From contig NZ_CP142394.1 in NCBI RefSeq assembly GCF_035930445.1, forward strand, positions 281,501-345,500: 64,000 nt of DNA, given 5' to 3'. The translations under genes and the position numbers were made by a program. Below, piece by piece: positions 26,032 through 33,857 of the stretch (positions within the stretch are counted from its first letter, which is position 1; every line of letters begins with the position of its first letter). Origin of the DNA: Sphingopyxis chilensis (GTDB lineage Bacteria; Pseudomonadota; Alphaproteobacteria; Sphingomonadales; Sphingomonadaceae). The notes under the pieces were generated by a model. That model did not search any database. It was given only the letters and a program-made list of their open reading frames with translations, and was not told where the DNA came from.

Positions 26032-26261
26032 TATTGTTTCGGGCTTTTCTGATCGAGCTGCGAAAGAAGTTCGAGCATGTTGTCGGGCAATTGTTCGGCG
26101 ACGACATTGCCGTAGATCATGCGGAGCTTTGCGCTGACCGGTTCCGGCGCCTGCCGGCCGGTAAGCGTGCGATGCCATTCGTCGCCGTGCGTTCCCGGGA
26201 AACTTCCGTTCGCGCGGCGCGGGGCGTCGACATCCGGGGGCGGGGGGCCCTTCCCGTTCAT
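26031..26261 (-). CDS. nepR: NepR family anti-sigma factor
   Basis: 76 aa from the ATG at 26261. The conserved NepR core is KLRMIYGNVVAEQLPDNMLELLSQL (two helices that clamp EcfG or the PhyR sigma-like domain), preceded by a variable Pro-rich stretch. An in-frame ATG at 26285 also exists. The EcfG promoter box ends at 26294, so transcription should start at about 26286-26289; only the ATG at 26261 then has a leader and a ribosome site (AAGG, about 11 bp upstream). Stop overlaps the ecfG ATG. Confidence 0.87.
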   Translation of the reverse strand: MNGKGPPPPDVDAPRRANGSFPGTHGDEWHRTLTGRQAPEPVSAKLRMIYGNVVAEQLPDNMLELLSQLDQKSPKQ

Positions 26262-26293
26262 CCTGTTGTTGCCTTGCGTAGCCATGCGAGAGC

Positions 26294-26318
26294 AACGAGG
26301 AAAAGGGCCGCGGGTTCC
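26294..26318 (-). promoter_or_regulatory. EcfG-type promoter of nepR-ecfG
   Basis: Minus strand: GGAAC (26318-26314), exactly 16 bp, CGTT (26297-26294). Perfect match to the EcfG consensus, implying positive autoregulation of the sigma/anti-sigma operon. Confidence 0.82.
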
Positions 26319-26435
26319 CATCCACTCTGTTTTTTGCGACGAATGCGTTGCCAAGAAGTCACACCGGCCCTATGCGAGGGGATGTGAGGGGTCACGCTTT
26401 GCCAGCCCTGTGGCCGGCGCCCAGGAGGTGACCTG

Positions 26436-26840
26436 TTGCTTTCCGTTACCTATGTAAGTGTCGCCGATCCCTTGATCCGCGACGAAGATATTGCGGCGAT
26501 CCTCGTTTCGGCACGCCGCAACAATATGCGCGACGAACTAACCGGGGCGCTCGTCTATAATGGTCGGAATTTCCTGCAGCTTCTCGAGGGGCCGGACGAA
26601 AAGGTCGACGCCTGCCTGACCGTCATCCGCGGCGACCCGCGCCACAGCGGCATGATCGAAGTGCGCCGCCGTCCGGTCGAGACGCGCAATTTCGCCGAAT
26701 GGGCGATGCTCTATGACCCGCGTTTCGAATGGCGCGACGATGGCTTGGCGCGGCTCGCCGTCAACGGCCGGATCGACGCCGAGGACGAACGGATTTTCGC
26801 GAATTTCATCGCGCTCGGGCGCCGGCCGCGGTTCGCGTGA
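26436..26840 (+). CDS. BLUF-domain blue-light photoreceptor
   Basis: 134 aa single-domain FAD-binding BLUF protein. A TTG start at 26436 is fixed by a near-perfect ribosome site, AGGAGGTGA, 7 bp upstream. Key photocycle residues are present: Tyr in VTYVSVA, Asn-Asn in ARRNNMRDELTGALVY, Gln in FLQLLEG and the Trp in FAEWAMLYD. It has no output domain, so it must signal through a protein partner. It lies between the divergent nepR-ecfG operon and a second EcfG-like sigma gene, which suggests light input to the general stress response. The partner is unknown. Confidence 0.9.
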   Translation: MLSVTYVSVADPLIRDEDIAAILVSARRNNMRDELTGALVYNGRNFLQLLEGPDEKVDACLTVIRGDPRHSGMIEVRRRPVETRNFAEWAMLYDPRFEWRDDGLARLAVNGRIDAEDERIFANFIALGRRPRFA

Positions 26841-26981
26841 CCGGCGGTGCGCTTGCAATGCGATGTCAAGCCGCTAAGCCGGTCGTGACATGACCGATCA
26901 TCGCCAGACGAAGGCCTTTTTATCAACGACGTAACGCCTCGACCGCTCGACGATGCCAGCTTCAAGCGCGAACTCGCCGCG

Positions 26982-27536
26982 ATGCTGCCGCATCTGCGCG
27001 CGTTCGGGCGCAGCTTGTGCGGCAACGCCGACCTTGCCGACGACCTGGTGCAGGAAACGATGCTGAAGGCGTGGAAAGCGCGCGAGCAATATATTCCAGG
27101 GCCGGCGAGTATGAAGAGCTGGGCCTTCGTCATCCTGCGCAACTGCTTCCTGTCCCAGATGCGGCGCAAGAAATTCACCGCCGAATATGACGAGATGGCG
27201 GCCGAGCGGCTGCTCGTCGCACCCGACGACCAGGACGACAGCCTGCACCTCGCCGACGTGCAGCGCGCGCTGCTGCTGCTGCCCGTCGACCAGCGCGAGG
27301 CGCTGGTACTGATCGGGGCGGGGCAATTATCCTATGAGGAAGGCGCGGCGATCTGCGGCTGCGCGGTCGGCACGATGAAGAGCCGCGTGTCGCGTGGCCG
27401 CGCCGCGCTGCAGGCGATTCTCGAAAGCGGCGAGATGCCGCGGCGGAGCACCGACGCGATGGCGTCGAGCGAGGTGTTCCGGACGATCATGGACAATGTC
27501 GACCAGTTGACCGCGAACGGCCCTTCGCTGGACTGA
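26982..27536 (+). CDS. second EcfG-like sigma factor; 5' end uncertain (frame break)
   Basis: 184 aa from the first in-frame ATG. Regions 2 (ADLADDLVQETMLKAWK) and 4 (LPVDQREALVLIGAGQLSYEEGA and CAVGTMKSRVSRGRAALQAI) closely parallel EcfG at 25396. Homology clearly begins earlier: codons before 26982 read SFKRELAA, matching EFKALLAG of EcfG, but this frame contains no ATG, GTG or TTG back to a stop at 26886. An ATG at 26890 lies in another frame that stops at 26932. A one-base slip in the T5 run at 26917-26921 would join them. Probably an accessory general-stress sigma factor. Confidence 0.8.
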   Translation: MLPHLRAFGRSLCGNADLADDLVQETMLKAWKAREQYIPGPASMKSWAFVILRNCFLSQMRRKKFTAEYDEMAAERLLVAPDDQDDSLHLADVQRALLLLPVDQREALVLIGAGQLSYEEGAAICGCAVGTMKSRVSRGRAALQAILESGEMPRRSTDAMASSEVFRTIMDNVDQLTANGPSLD

Positions 27537-27569
27537 GATTCATTTCCGGCCGGTGCCGCTCTCGCCAGA

Positions 27570-28364
27570 TCAGGCCGCCAGTTGCGGCGTGAAGAGCAGG
27601 CTCTGGCTGATGGCGGCGCGCACCGTATTCTCGCGGAACGGTTTCGAGATCAGGAAGGTCGGCTCCACGCGGCCGCCGGTGAGCAGCCTTTCGGGAAAGG
27701 CGGTGATGAAGATCGCCGGCACCGGCGCGATGGCAAGAATGTCCTGCACCGCATCGATCCCCGACGATCCGTCGGCAAGCTGGATATCGGCGAGGACGAG
27801 GCCGGCGTCGGTTTCCTGGAACGCCGCGATCGCATCCTCATGGGTCGTCGCGATCCCCGCAACGCGGTGGCCGAGGTCGCGGACGATCTGCTCGAGCTCC
27901 ATCGCGATGAGCGGCTCGTCCTCGATGATGAGGACCGAGGTCCGCGATTCGCGGTCGAGTTCGCCCACCGCATCGGCGAGCAGCGCTTCGACGGTCTCGC
28001 CGTCGGTGCCGGTGATCAGGCCCGCTTCCTCGACCGAAAAGCCTTCGAGCGCGGTGAGCAGCAGGATCTGGCGGCCGAGCGGGGTGATCTGGACCAGGCG
28101 TCGGTGCGCGGCGCGGACCAGCGGATGCTCGTCATCGTCGCCGCCTTCGCCATCGTCGATGAAAGCGCTTTCCCAGATGCGGTGGAAGTTGCGGTAGAGG
28201 TCGATGCGCGTGCCGTCGCCGCTATGGAATTCGTCCGGCGCGGCGACGATGACTTCGAGGGTCGTGTGGACGAAATTGTCGCCATGTTGCTGGCTGCCCG
28301 TCAGCGCGCGCGCGTAGCGGCGCAGATAGGGAAGATGGCCACGAATTTCCTCACCCAATGTCAT
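27570..28364 (-). CDS. phyR: PhyR general-stress response regulator
   Basis: 264 aa with the defining PhyR layout: an N-terminal sigma-factor-like domain (residues ~1-125, LPYLRRYARALTGSQQHGD and LEGFSVEEAGLITG) and a C-terminal receiver domain (~143-264). The phosphoacceptor is Asp193 in LVLADIQLADG, with Asp148/149 pairs in LIIEDE and Lys241 in LISKP. When phosphorylated it binds NepR and frees EcfG. Start ATG 28364 has GGGAGG upstream. An EcfG-type promoter lies at 28393-28418. Confidence 0.95.
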   Translation of the reverse strand: MTLGEEIRGHLPYLRRYARALTGSQQHGDNFVHTTLEVIVAAPDEFHSGDGTRIDLYRNFHRIWESAFIDDGEGGDDDEHPLVRAAHRRLVQITPLGRQILLLTALEGFSVEEAGLITGTDGETVEALLADAVGELDRESRTSVLIIEDEPLIAMELEQIVRDLGHRVAGIATTHEDAIAAFQETDAGLVLADIQLADGSSGIDAVQDILAIAPVPAIFITAFPERLLTGGRVEPTFLISKPFRENTVRAAISQSLLFTPQLAA

Positions 28365-28392
28365 CAAAAAACCTCCCTCTTGAGAGCAGTCA

Positions 28393-28418
28393 TACGCTCC
28401 TTGATACGGGTCGGTTCC
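28393..28418 (-). promoter_or_regulatory. EcfG-type promoter of phyR
   Basis: Minus strand: GGAAC, 17 bp, CGTA. The -35 box is perfect and the -10 box has 3 of 4 matches. Predicted start at about 28385 leaves a ~20-nt leader containing the GGGAGG ribosome site. Confidence 0.65.
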
Positions 28419-28573
28419 CGTGCCGGGCGGCGAAAAAGCGATACGGTCGGCTGCAACTTGTCGCACGCTTAAGCGTAGATTTAGCCGGGACGCGATGAAG
28501 CTGTGATTTAAGTGAGTGGAATGTCGCCATTTTATTGTTGCGCGGCGAGGATGCTTTTGTAGGGACCATATTC

Positions 28574-30115
28574 ATGGCAGAGCGGCGGCCCGGGGATTTC
28601 AGCGATGGGGCGCCCTTGCAGGGCGGCGGGGGACAGCAATTGTCGGATGGAGCCAGCGAGGAGGCGAAACGGTCCGAGCGGTTGCGCCTCGATACGCTTC
28701 GCGAATATCGCATCATGGACACTCCGCCCGAGCAGGCGTTCGACCGCGTGACCAAGATGGTCGCCGACCTCTATCGCGTGCCGATCACGCTGGTGTCGCT
28801 GCTCGACGACGACCGCCAGTGGTTCAAGTCGGCGCACGGGCTCGACGTGAGCGAAACGCCGCGCGACATCAGTTTTTGCCAATATGTCGTCGCCGAGGGC
28901 CGCCCCCTCATGGTCACCGACGTGACCGACGATCCGCGTTTCCGTGACAATCCGCTCGTAACCGGCGACCTTCATATCCGCTTCTATGCGGGCGTTCCGC
29001 TTCGCGCCTATAACGGCGCGATCCTCGGCACATTGTGCCTGATCGACCGCGAGGAGAGGGCGCCGCTGACCGCCACCGAACTCGAACGGCTGGAGGATTT
29101 CGCCGGGATCATCATGGCCGAGGCCGACCTGCGGCGTATCGTCAGCGAGCGCGACGAGGCGCGGCGCACGCTGGAACGCGCGCTCGATTTTTCGGGGATC
29201 GCAACCTGGCGCTACGATGCGCGTGCCGGCACGATCCACTGGAGCGGCGCGGCCGCCGAACTCTGGGGCGCCGACTATGCGACCGCACTCGCGCAGGTCG
29301 ACGGCTTTTTCGACCGCCTCCACCCCGACGACCGCGACGCGGTCCGCAGCGTGCTCGGAGAGTCGGTCGCGAACGGCGCGCACTATGCGACCGAATATCG
29401 CATCCAGCACCCCGAACGCGGCGTGCGCTGGATCGCGGTGCACGCCGACTGGGACGTCAAGACCGACGACGCGATCCTGACCGGGGTCAGCATCGACATC
29501 ACCGAACAGAAAAGCCGGCAGGAAAACGCCAATCTGTTGATGCGCGAACTGCACCACCGGATGCGCAACCTGTTCGCGACGGTCGGCGCGATCATCTCGC
29601 TCACGCGCCACGCGGCGCGCGACGTCGACGATTATGTCGAGCGGATCAGCAGCCGCCTCGACGCGCTCAATCGCGCGCAGAATGTGTTGCTCGGCGCGAA
29701 TTTCATGACCGGATCGATGCACGCGCTGATGCGCGAGGTCGAGGCGGCCTTTCCGCGCATCCGCTGGTCGGGGCCCGACCTGCTGCTTCCCGAAAACGCG
29801 CTGGTCGCGATGGCGCTCTTCTTCAACGAACTCGCGACCAATGCCGCGAAGTATGGCGCGCTGACCGGCGCGAACGGTCAGGTCGATGTCAGCTGGACGC
29901 AGGATGCCGAGGGTGGCGACGATCGCATGTTCCGCCTGACCTGGGCCGAAAGCGGCGGCGACCGCGAAGTCGTCGCCCCCGACCGCACCAGCTTCGGTAC
30001 GCTGCTGATGGAGCGGAGCGTGAAGAATAATCTCGGCGGTACGATCGAGCGGCACTGGGAGCCGGGCGGGCTGATCGTCGACATCACGCTGCCCGCGCGG
30101 TGGCGCGAGGCGTAG
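28574..30115 (+). CDS. GAF-PAS sensor histidine kinase (HisKA_2/HWE type), likely PhyR-activating
   Basis: 513 aa from the ATG at 28574 (AGGGA 8 bp upstream). Order: GAF domain (about 40-185; ERLRLDTLREYRIMDTPPEQ, RDISFCQYVV, RFYAGVPLRAYNGAILGTLC), PAS domain with a PAC end (about 200-315; WSGAAAELWGAD, GVSIDITEQKS), phosphoacceptor LMRELHHRMRNLFATVGAI, then an ATPase with FNELATNAAKYGAL and a short G box. This histidine box is that of HisKA_2/HWE kinases such as the sphingomonad Paks that feed PhyR. Divergent from phyR. No TM segments, so it is cytoplasmic. Confidence 0.9.
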   Translation: MAERRPGDFSDGAPLQGGGGQQLSDGASEEAKRSERLRLDTLREYRIMDTPPEQAFDRVTKMVADLYRVPITLVSLLDDDRQWFKSAHGLDVSETPRDISFCQYVVAEGRPLMVTDVTDDPRFRDNPLVTGDLHIRFYAGVPLRAYNGAILGTLCLIDREERAPLTATELERLEDFAGIIMAEADLRRIVSERDEARRTLERALDFSGIATWRYDARAGTIHWSGAAAELWGADYATALAQVDGFFDRLHPDDRDAVRSVLGESVANGAHYATEYRIQHPERGVRWIAVHADWDVKTDDAILTGVSIDITEQKSRQENANLLMRELHHRMRNLFATVGAIISLTRHAARDVDDYVERISSRLDALNRAQNVLLGANFMTGSMHALMREVEAAFPRIRWSGPDLLLPENALVAMALFFNELATNAAKYGALTGANGQVDVSWTQDAEGGDDRMFRLTWAESGGDREVVAPDRTSFGTLLMERSVKNNLGGTIERHWEPGGLIVDITLPARWREA

Positions 30116-30169
30116 GCGGCTTAACCCAGATTGTTTGTTCATCATATGTTCCCGTGCTAGCCATGGGGC

Positions 30170-31420
30170 ATGTCCGCGAAAGCGATTCTCGAAAAGCTGG
30201 CCGTGCTCGCCGATGCGGCGAAATATGACGCGTCCTGCGCGTCGTCGGGAACGGTGAAGCGCGATTCGACCGGGACCAAGGGGATCAGCTCGACCGAGGG
30301 CATGGGCATCTGTCACAGCTATGCGCCCGATGGGCGGTGCATCTCGCTGCTGAAAATCCTGCTGACCAATTTCTGCATCTACGACTGCCGTTTCTGCATC
30401 AACCGCGCGTCGAGCAATGTCGAGCGCGCGCGGTTCACTCCGCACGAGGTCGTCACGCTGACGCTCGATTTCTACAAGCGCAACTATATCGAGGGTCTGT
30501 TCCTGTCGTCGGGGATCATCCGGTCCGAAGATTACACGATGGAGCAGCTCGTCGAGGTCGCGCGCATCCTGCGCGAGGAGCATCGCTTCCAAGGCTATAT
30601 CCATTTAAAGACGATCGCGGGCGCCGATCCGGGGCTGATCGCGCTGGCGGGTCTTTACGCTGATCGACTGTCGACCAATGTCGAGCTGCCGACCGAGGCA
30701 GGATTGCAAAGCTTCGCGCCCGAGAAAAAGCCCGACACGATCCGCAAGACGATGGCGTCGGTGCGCGTCGGCGCCGACGATGCGATCGAGGCGGCGAAAA
30801 GCCGGCTGATCGGCAAGGCGAAGCCGCCGCGCTTCGCGCCCGCGGGGCAATCGACGCAGATGATCGTCGGCGCCGATGCGGCGCGCGACGACGATATATT
30901 GAAGTCCGCGACGAACCTCTATTCGGGCTATCAGCTTCGCCGCGTCTATTATTCGGCGTACAGCCCGATCCCCGACGCGAGCAGCGATTTGCCGCCGGTG
31001 CGGCCGCCCTTGATGCGCGAGCATCGGCTGTACCAGGCCGACTGGCTGCTGCGCTTCTATGGCTTCGAGCGCGCCGAGATCATGGAGAGCGCGCGCGGCG
31101 GGATGCTCGACCTGACCATCGACCCGAAGCTCGCGTGGGCGCTGACGCGGCGCGAGGCGTTCCCGGTCGATATCAACCGCGCGCCGCGCGAACTGCTGCT
31201 CCGCGTGCCGGGGCTGGGCACGCGCGCGGTCGACCGGATTGTCGCGGCGCGGCGGCTGGGAAAACTGCGGCTCGGCGATCTCGCGAAGCTGACGGCATCG
31301 GTGAAGAAGTTGCTGCCGTTTATCGTCACCCCCGACTGGCGGCCGGGCAAGCTCACCGACAGCGCCGACTTGCGCGCGCGCTTCGCGCCACCCGCAGAGC
31401 AATTGGCGCTCGCGCTGTGA
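30170..31420 (+). CDS. radical SAM protein of the UDG-linked DNA modification/repair family
   Basis: 416 aa. The 4Fe-4S/SAM motif is CIYDCRFCINR (CxxxCxxC); LLTNFCIYDC, IEGLFLSSGIIRSEDYTMEQ and LSTNVELPTE follow the family order. The C-terminal ~80 residues carry a helix-hairpin-helix DNA-binding motif (ELLLRVPGLGTRAVDRIVAAR). The family is known to sit next to UdgX-type genes, as here, where the GTG of udgX overlaps the stop by 4 bp. Its reaction has not, to my knowledge, been established; acting on DNA lesions is an inference. Confidence 0.9.
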   Translation: MSAKAILEKLAVLADAAKYDASCASSGTVKRDSTGTKGISSTEGMGICHSYAPDGRCISLLKILLTNFCIYDCRFCINRASSNVERARFTPHEVVTLTLDFYKRNYIEGLFLSSGIIRSEDYTMEQLVEVARILREEHRFQGYIHLKTIAGADPGLIALAGLYADRLSTNVELPTEAGLQSFAPEKKPDTIRKTMASVRVGADDAIEAAKSRLIGKAKPPRFAPAGQSTQMIVGADAARDDDILKSATNLYSGYQLRRVYYSAYSPIPDASSDLPPVRPPLMREHRLYQADWLLRFYGFERAEIMESARGGMLDLTIDPKLAWALTRREAFPVDINRAPRELLLRVPGLGTRAVDRIVAARRLGKLRLGDLAKLTASVKKLLPFIVTPDWRPGKLTDSADLRARFAPPAEQLALAL

Positions 31421-32844
31421 GGGAGGTCGTGCTGGCCGAGCCCCGCGATTTCGCCGCTTGGCGGAGCGCGGCGCGCGGGCTTCTCGCGGACGGGGTGGCG
31501 CCCGAGGATGTGAGCTGGCGCGGGAGCGAGGAAGGCGCTTCGCTGTTCGGTGATGCCGCGGTGGCGGTGCCTGCGCCCGCGGTGTCGCTGCCGCGCGAGT
31601 TGCTCGAGATCGCCGAGCGGGTGATCTGTCACCGCGATGCGGAGGTTCCGGCGCGGCTCTACCGCATCATCTGGCGCGCGGCGCGCGACCGGCACTTGCT
31701 CGCGCGGACCACCGACGCCGATGTCGACTGGCTGCGGGGGGCCGACAAGGCGATCCGCCGTGACGTGCACAAGATGCACGCCTTTGTGCGCTTTCGGCGG
31801 CTCGGCGAAGAGGCGGGGCGCGAGAGTTTCGCCGCGTGGTTCGAGCCGACGCATCGCATCGTGCGGCTGACCGCGCCCTTTTTCCAGCGGCGCTTCTATG
31901 GGATGGACTGGGCGATCGTAACGCCCGATGCGCGCGCGATCTGGCGGAATGAGCAGCTCGTCTACGGTTCGGGCGGGACGAAGGACGAGGTGCCTGACAG
32001 CGACGTCGTCGAGGATCAATGGCGCACCTATTATGGCGCGATCTTCAATCCCGCGCGGGTCAAGATCGACGCGATGCGCGCCGAGATGCCCAAGAAATAT
32101 TGGAAGAACCTGCCCGAGGCACAGGATATTGCGCCCTTGCTCGCGGGCGCGGGGGCGCGGGTGGAACGGATGCGCGAAATGGCCGTTTCGGCTGCGAACC
32201 CGCGAACGGAGAAATGGCGAACCCGCGTGCCCGAAGAGCTGGCCCTGACCGAGGATGTGACATCGCTCGCCGAATTGGCGAAGGCGGTCGGTCGCTGCAC
32301 GCGCTGCCCGCTCTATTGCAACGCGACACAGGGCGTGGCGGGCGAGGGGCCGGAGCGCGCGCGGATCATGCTCGTCGGTGAGCAGCCGGGCGACCAGGAG
32401 GATCTGCAGGGGCGGCCCTTCGTCGGCCCGGCGGGACAGTTGCTCGACGAGGCGCTCGAAGAAGCGGGGCTCGACCGCACGCGGCTATTCCTCACCAATG
32501 CGGTCAAGCATTTCAAGTTCGAGCCGCGCGGCAAAAGGCGGCTGCACCAGAATCCGACGAGCGCCGAAATCGATATTTGCCGCTGGTGGCTCGACAAGGA
32601 ACGGGCGTTCGTCCAGCCCGAGTTGATCGTGACGCTGGGCGGAAGCGCGCTGCGCGGGGTGACGGGCAAGAGCGCGAGCATCAAGTCGATGCGCGGATCG
32701 GTGCACGAACTCGAAGGGGGGGCGAGGTTGATCGCGACGATCCATCCGTCCTTCCTGCTGCGCCTGCCCGACCGGACACGCGCCGCCGAGGAGCGCAAAG
32801 CCTTCGTCGCCGACCTGATCCGCGCGCGGAAACTCGCCGCCTGA
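31417..32844 (+). CDS. udgX: UdgX uracil-DNA glycosylase fused to an N-terminal DUF4130 domain
   Basis: 475 aa from a GTG start overlapping the radical SAM stop. The N-terminal ~265 residues are the DUF4130-type domain (RVICHRDAEVPARLYRIIW, KMHAFVRFR). The C-terminal ~200 are a family-4-like UDG: cluster cysteines in CTRCPLYCNATQ, active-site GEQPGDQEDLQGRPFVGPAG, and the UdgX-specific KRRLH motif with His377. In characterised UdgX this His forms a covalent bond with the uracil site. Position 4 of the motif is Leu rather than Ile. One-base overlap with the next gene. Confidence 0.93.
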   Translation: MREVVLAEPRDFAAWRSAARGLLADGVAPEDVSWRGSEEGASLFGDAAVAVPAPAVSLPRELLEIAERVICHRDAEVPARLYRIIWRAARDRHLLARTTDADVDWLRGADKAIRRDVHKMHAFVRFRRLGEEAGRESFAAWFEPTHRIVRLTAPFFQRRFYGMDWAIVTPDARAIWRNEQLVYGSGGTKDEVPDSDVVEDQWRTYYGAIFNPARVKIDAMRAEMPKKYWKNLPEAQDIAPLLAGAGARVERMREMAVSAANPRTEKWRTRVPEELALTEDVTSLAELAKAVGRCTRCPLYCNATQGVAGEGPERARIMLVGEQPGDQEDLQGRPFVGPAGQLLDEALEEAGLDRTRLFLTNAVKHFKFEPRGKRRLHQNPTSAEIDICRWWLDKERAFVQPELIVTLGGSALRGVTGKSASIKSMRGSVHELEGGARLIATIHPSFLLRLPDRTRAAEERKAFVADLIRARKLAA

Positions 32845-33857
32845 TGGCGAAGGCGAAGCACTGGATCGAGCCGCATCCCGGCGGCATTTATGTGAAGCCC
32901 GCCGACCTGTGGATCGACCCCTCGCGCCCCGTCGAGCGCGCCGCGGTGACGCACGGCCATGCCGACCATGCGCGCAGCGGCCATGGCGCGGTGTATGCGA
33001 CCTCCGAGACGCTGGCGATCATGGCGCTGCGTTACGGCGTCGACGCCGAGGCGAGCCATAATCAGGCGTATGATTATGGCGACGGGTTCGAGCGTGGCGG
33101 GGTACGCTTCAGCTTCCACCCTGCGGGGCATGTGCTCGGCAGCGCGCAGATATTGATGGAATATGCCGGCGAGCGGATCGTCGTCACCGGCGATTACAAG
33201 CGGCGGCCCGACCCGACTTGCAAGCCCTTCGAAGTCGTGCCGTGCGACATCTTCGTCACCGAGGCGACTTTCGGGCTGCCGGTGTTTCGCCATCCGCCGA
33301 CATCGGATGAGATCGCCAAGCTGATCGGCGCGGTGCGGGCAGAGCCCGATCGTTCGGTGCTCGTCGGCGCCTATGCGCTGGGCAAGGCGCAGCGGGTGAT
33401 CGCTGAACTGCGCGGTGCGGGGTGGGATACGCCGATCTATATCCACGGTGCGCTCGAAAAGATGTGCCAGCTTTATGCGGTTCATGGCGTCGATCTCGGT
33501 GAACTCCGTCTCGTCAGCGAGACCGACAAGGCCGAGATGGCGGGGCAGATCATCCTCGCGCCGCCCTCGGCGCTCAATGACCGCTGGTCGCGGCGGCTGC
33601 CCGATCCCGTCACCGCGATGGCGTCGGGATGGATGCGCGTGCGCCAGCGCGCGCGGCAACGGATGGTCGAACTGCCGCTCGTCATTTCGGACCATGCCGA
33701 CTGGGATGAACTCACCACCACGATCAGCGAGGTGAACCCGAAGGAAAGCTGGATCACCCACGGCAGCGAGGACGGACTGCTGCGCTGGTGCGAACTCACC
33801 CAGCGCAAGGCGCGCGCGCTGCATCTCGTCGGGCGCGATCTGGAGGAGGAGGCGTGA
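32844..33857 (+). CDS. ligase-associated DNA exonuclease (metallo-beta-lactamase/beta-CASP)
   Basis: 337 aa. VTHGHADHARSGHG is the metal-binding motif of the MBL fold; FHPAGHVLGSAQILMEY, IVVTGDYKRRPDP and the C-terminal LVISDHADWDEL supply the remaining ligands. The protein belongs to the mRNA 3'-end-processing-factor-like exonucleases found next to bacterial ATP-dependent ligases. Starts at an ATG sharing one base with the udgX stop and overlaps the ligase start by 4 bp. Expected to trim DNA ends before ligation. Confidence 0.92.
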   Translation: MAKAKHWIEPHPGGIYVKPADLWIDPSRPVERAAVTHGHADHARSGHGAVYATSETLAIMALRYGVDAEASHNQAYDYGDGFERGGVRFSFHPAGHVLGSAQILMEYAGERIVVTGDYKRRPDPTCKPFEVVPCDIFVTEATFGLPVFRHPPTSDEIAKLIGAVRAEPDRSVLVGAYALGKAQRVIAELRGAGWDTPIYIHGALEKMCQLYAVHGVDLGELRLVSETDKAEMAGQIILAPPSALNDRWSRRLPDPVTAMASGWMRVRQRARQRMVELPLVISDHADWDELTTTISEVNPKESWITHGSEDGLLRWCELTQRKARALHLVGRDLEEEA

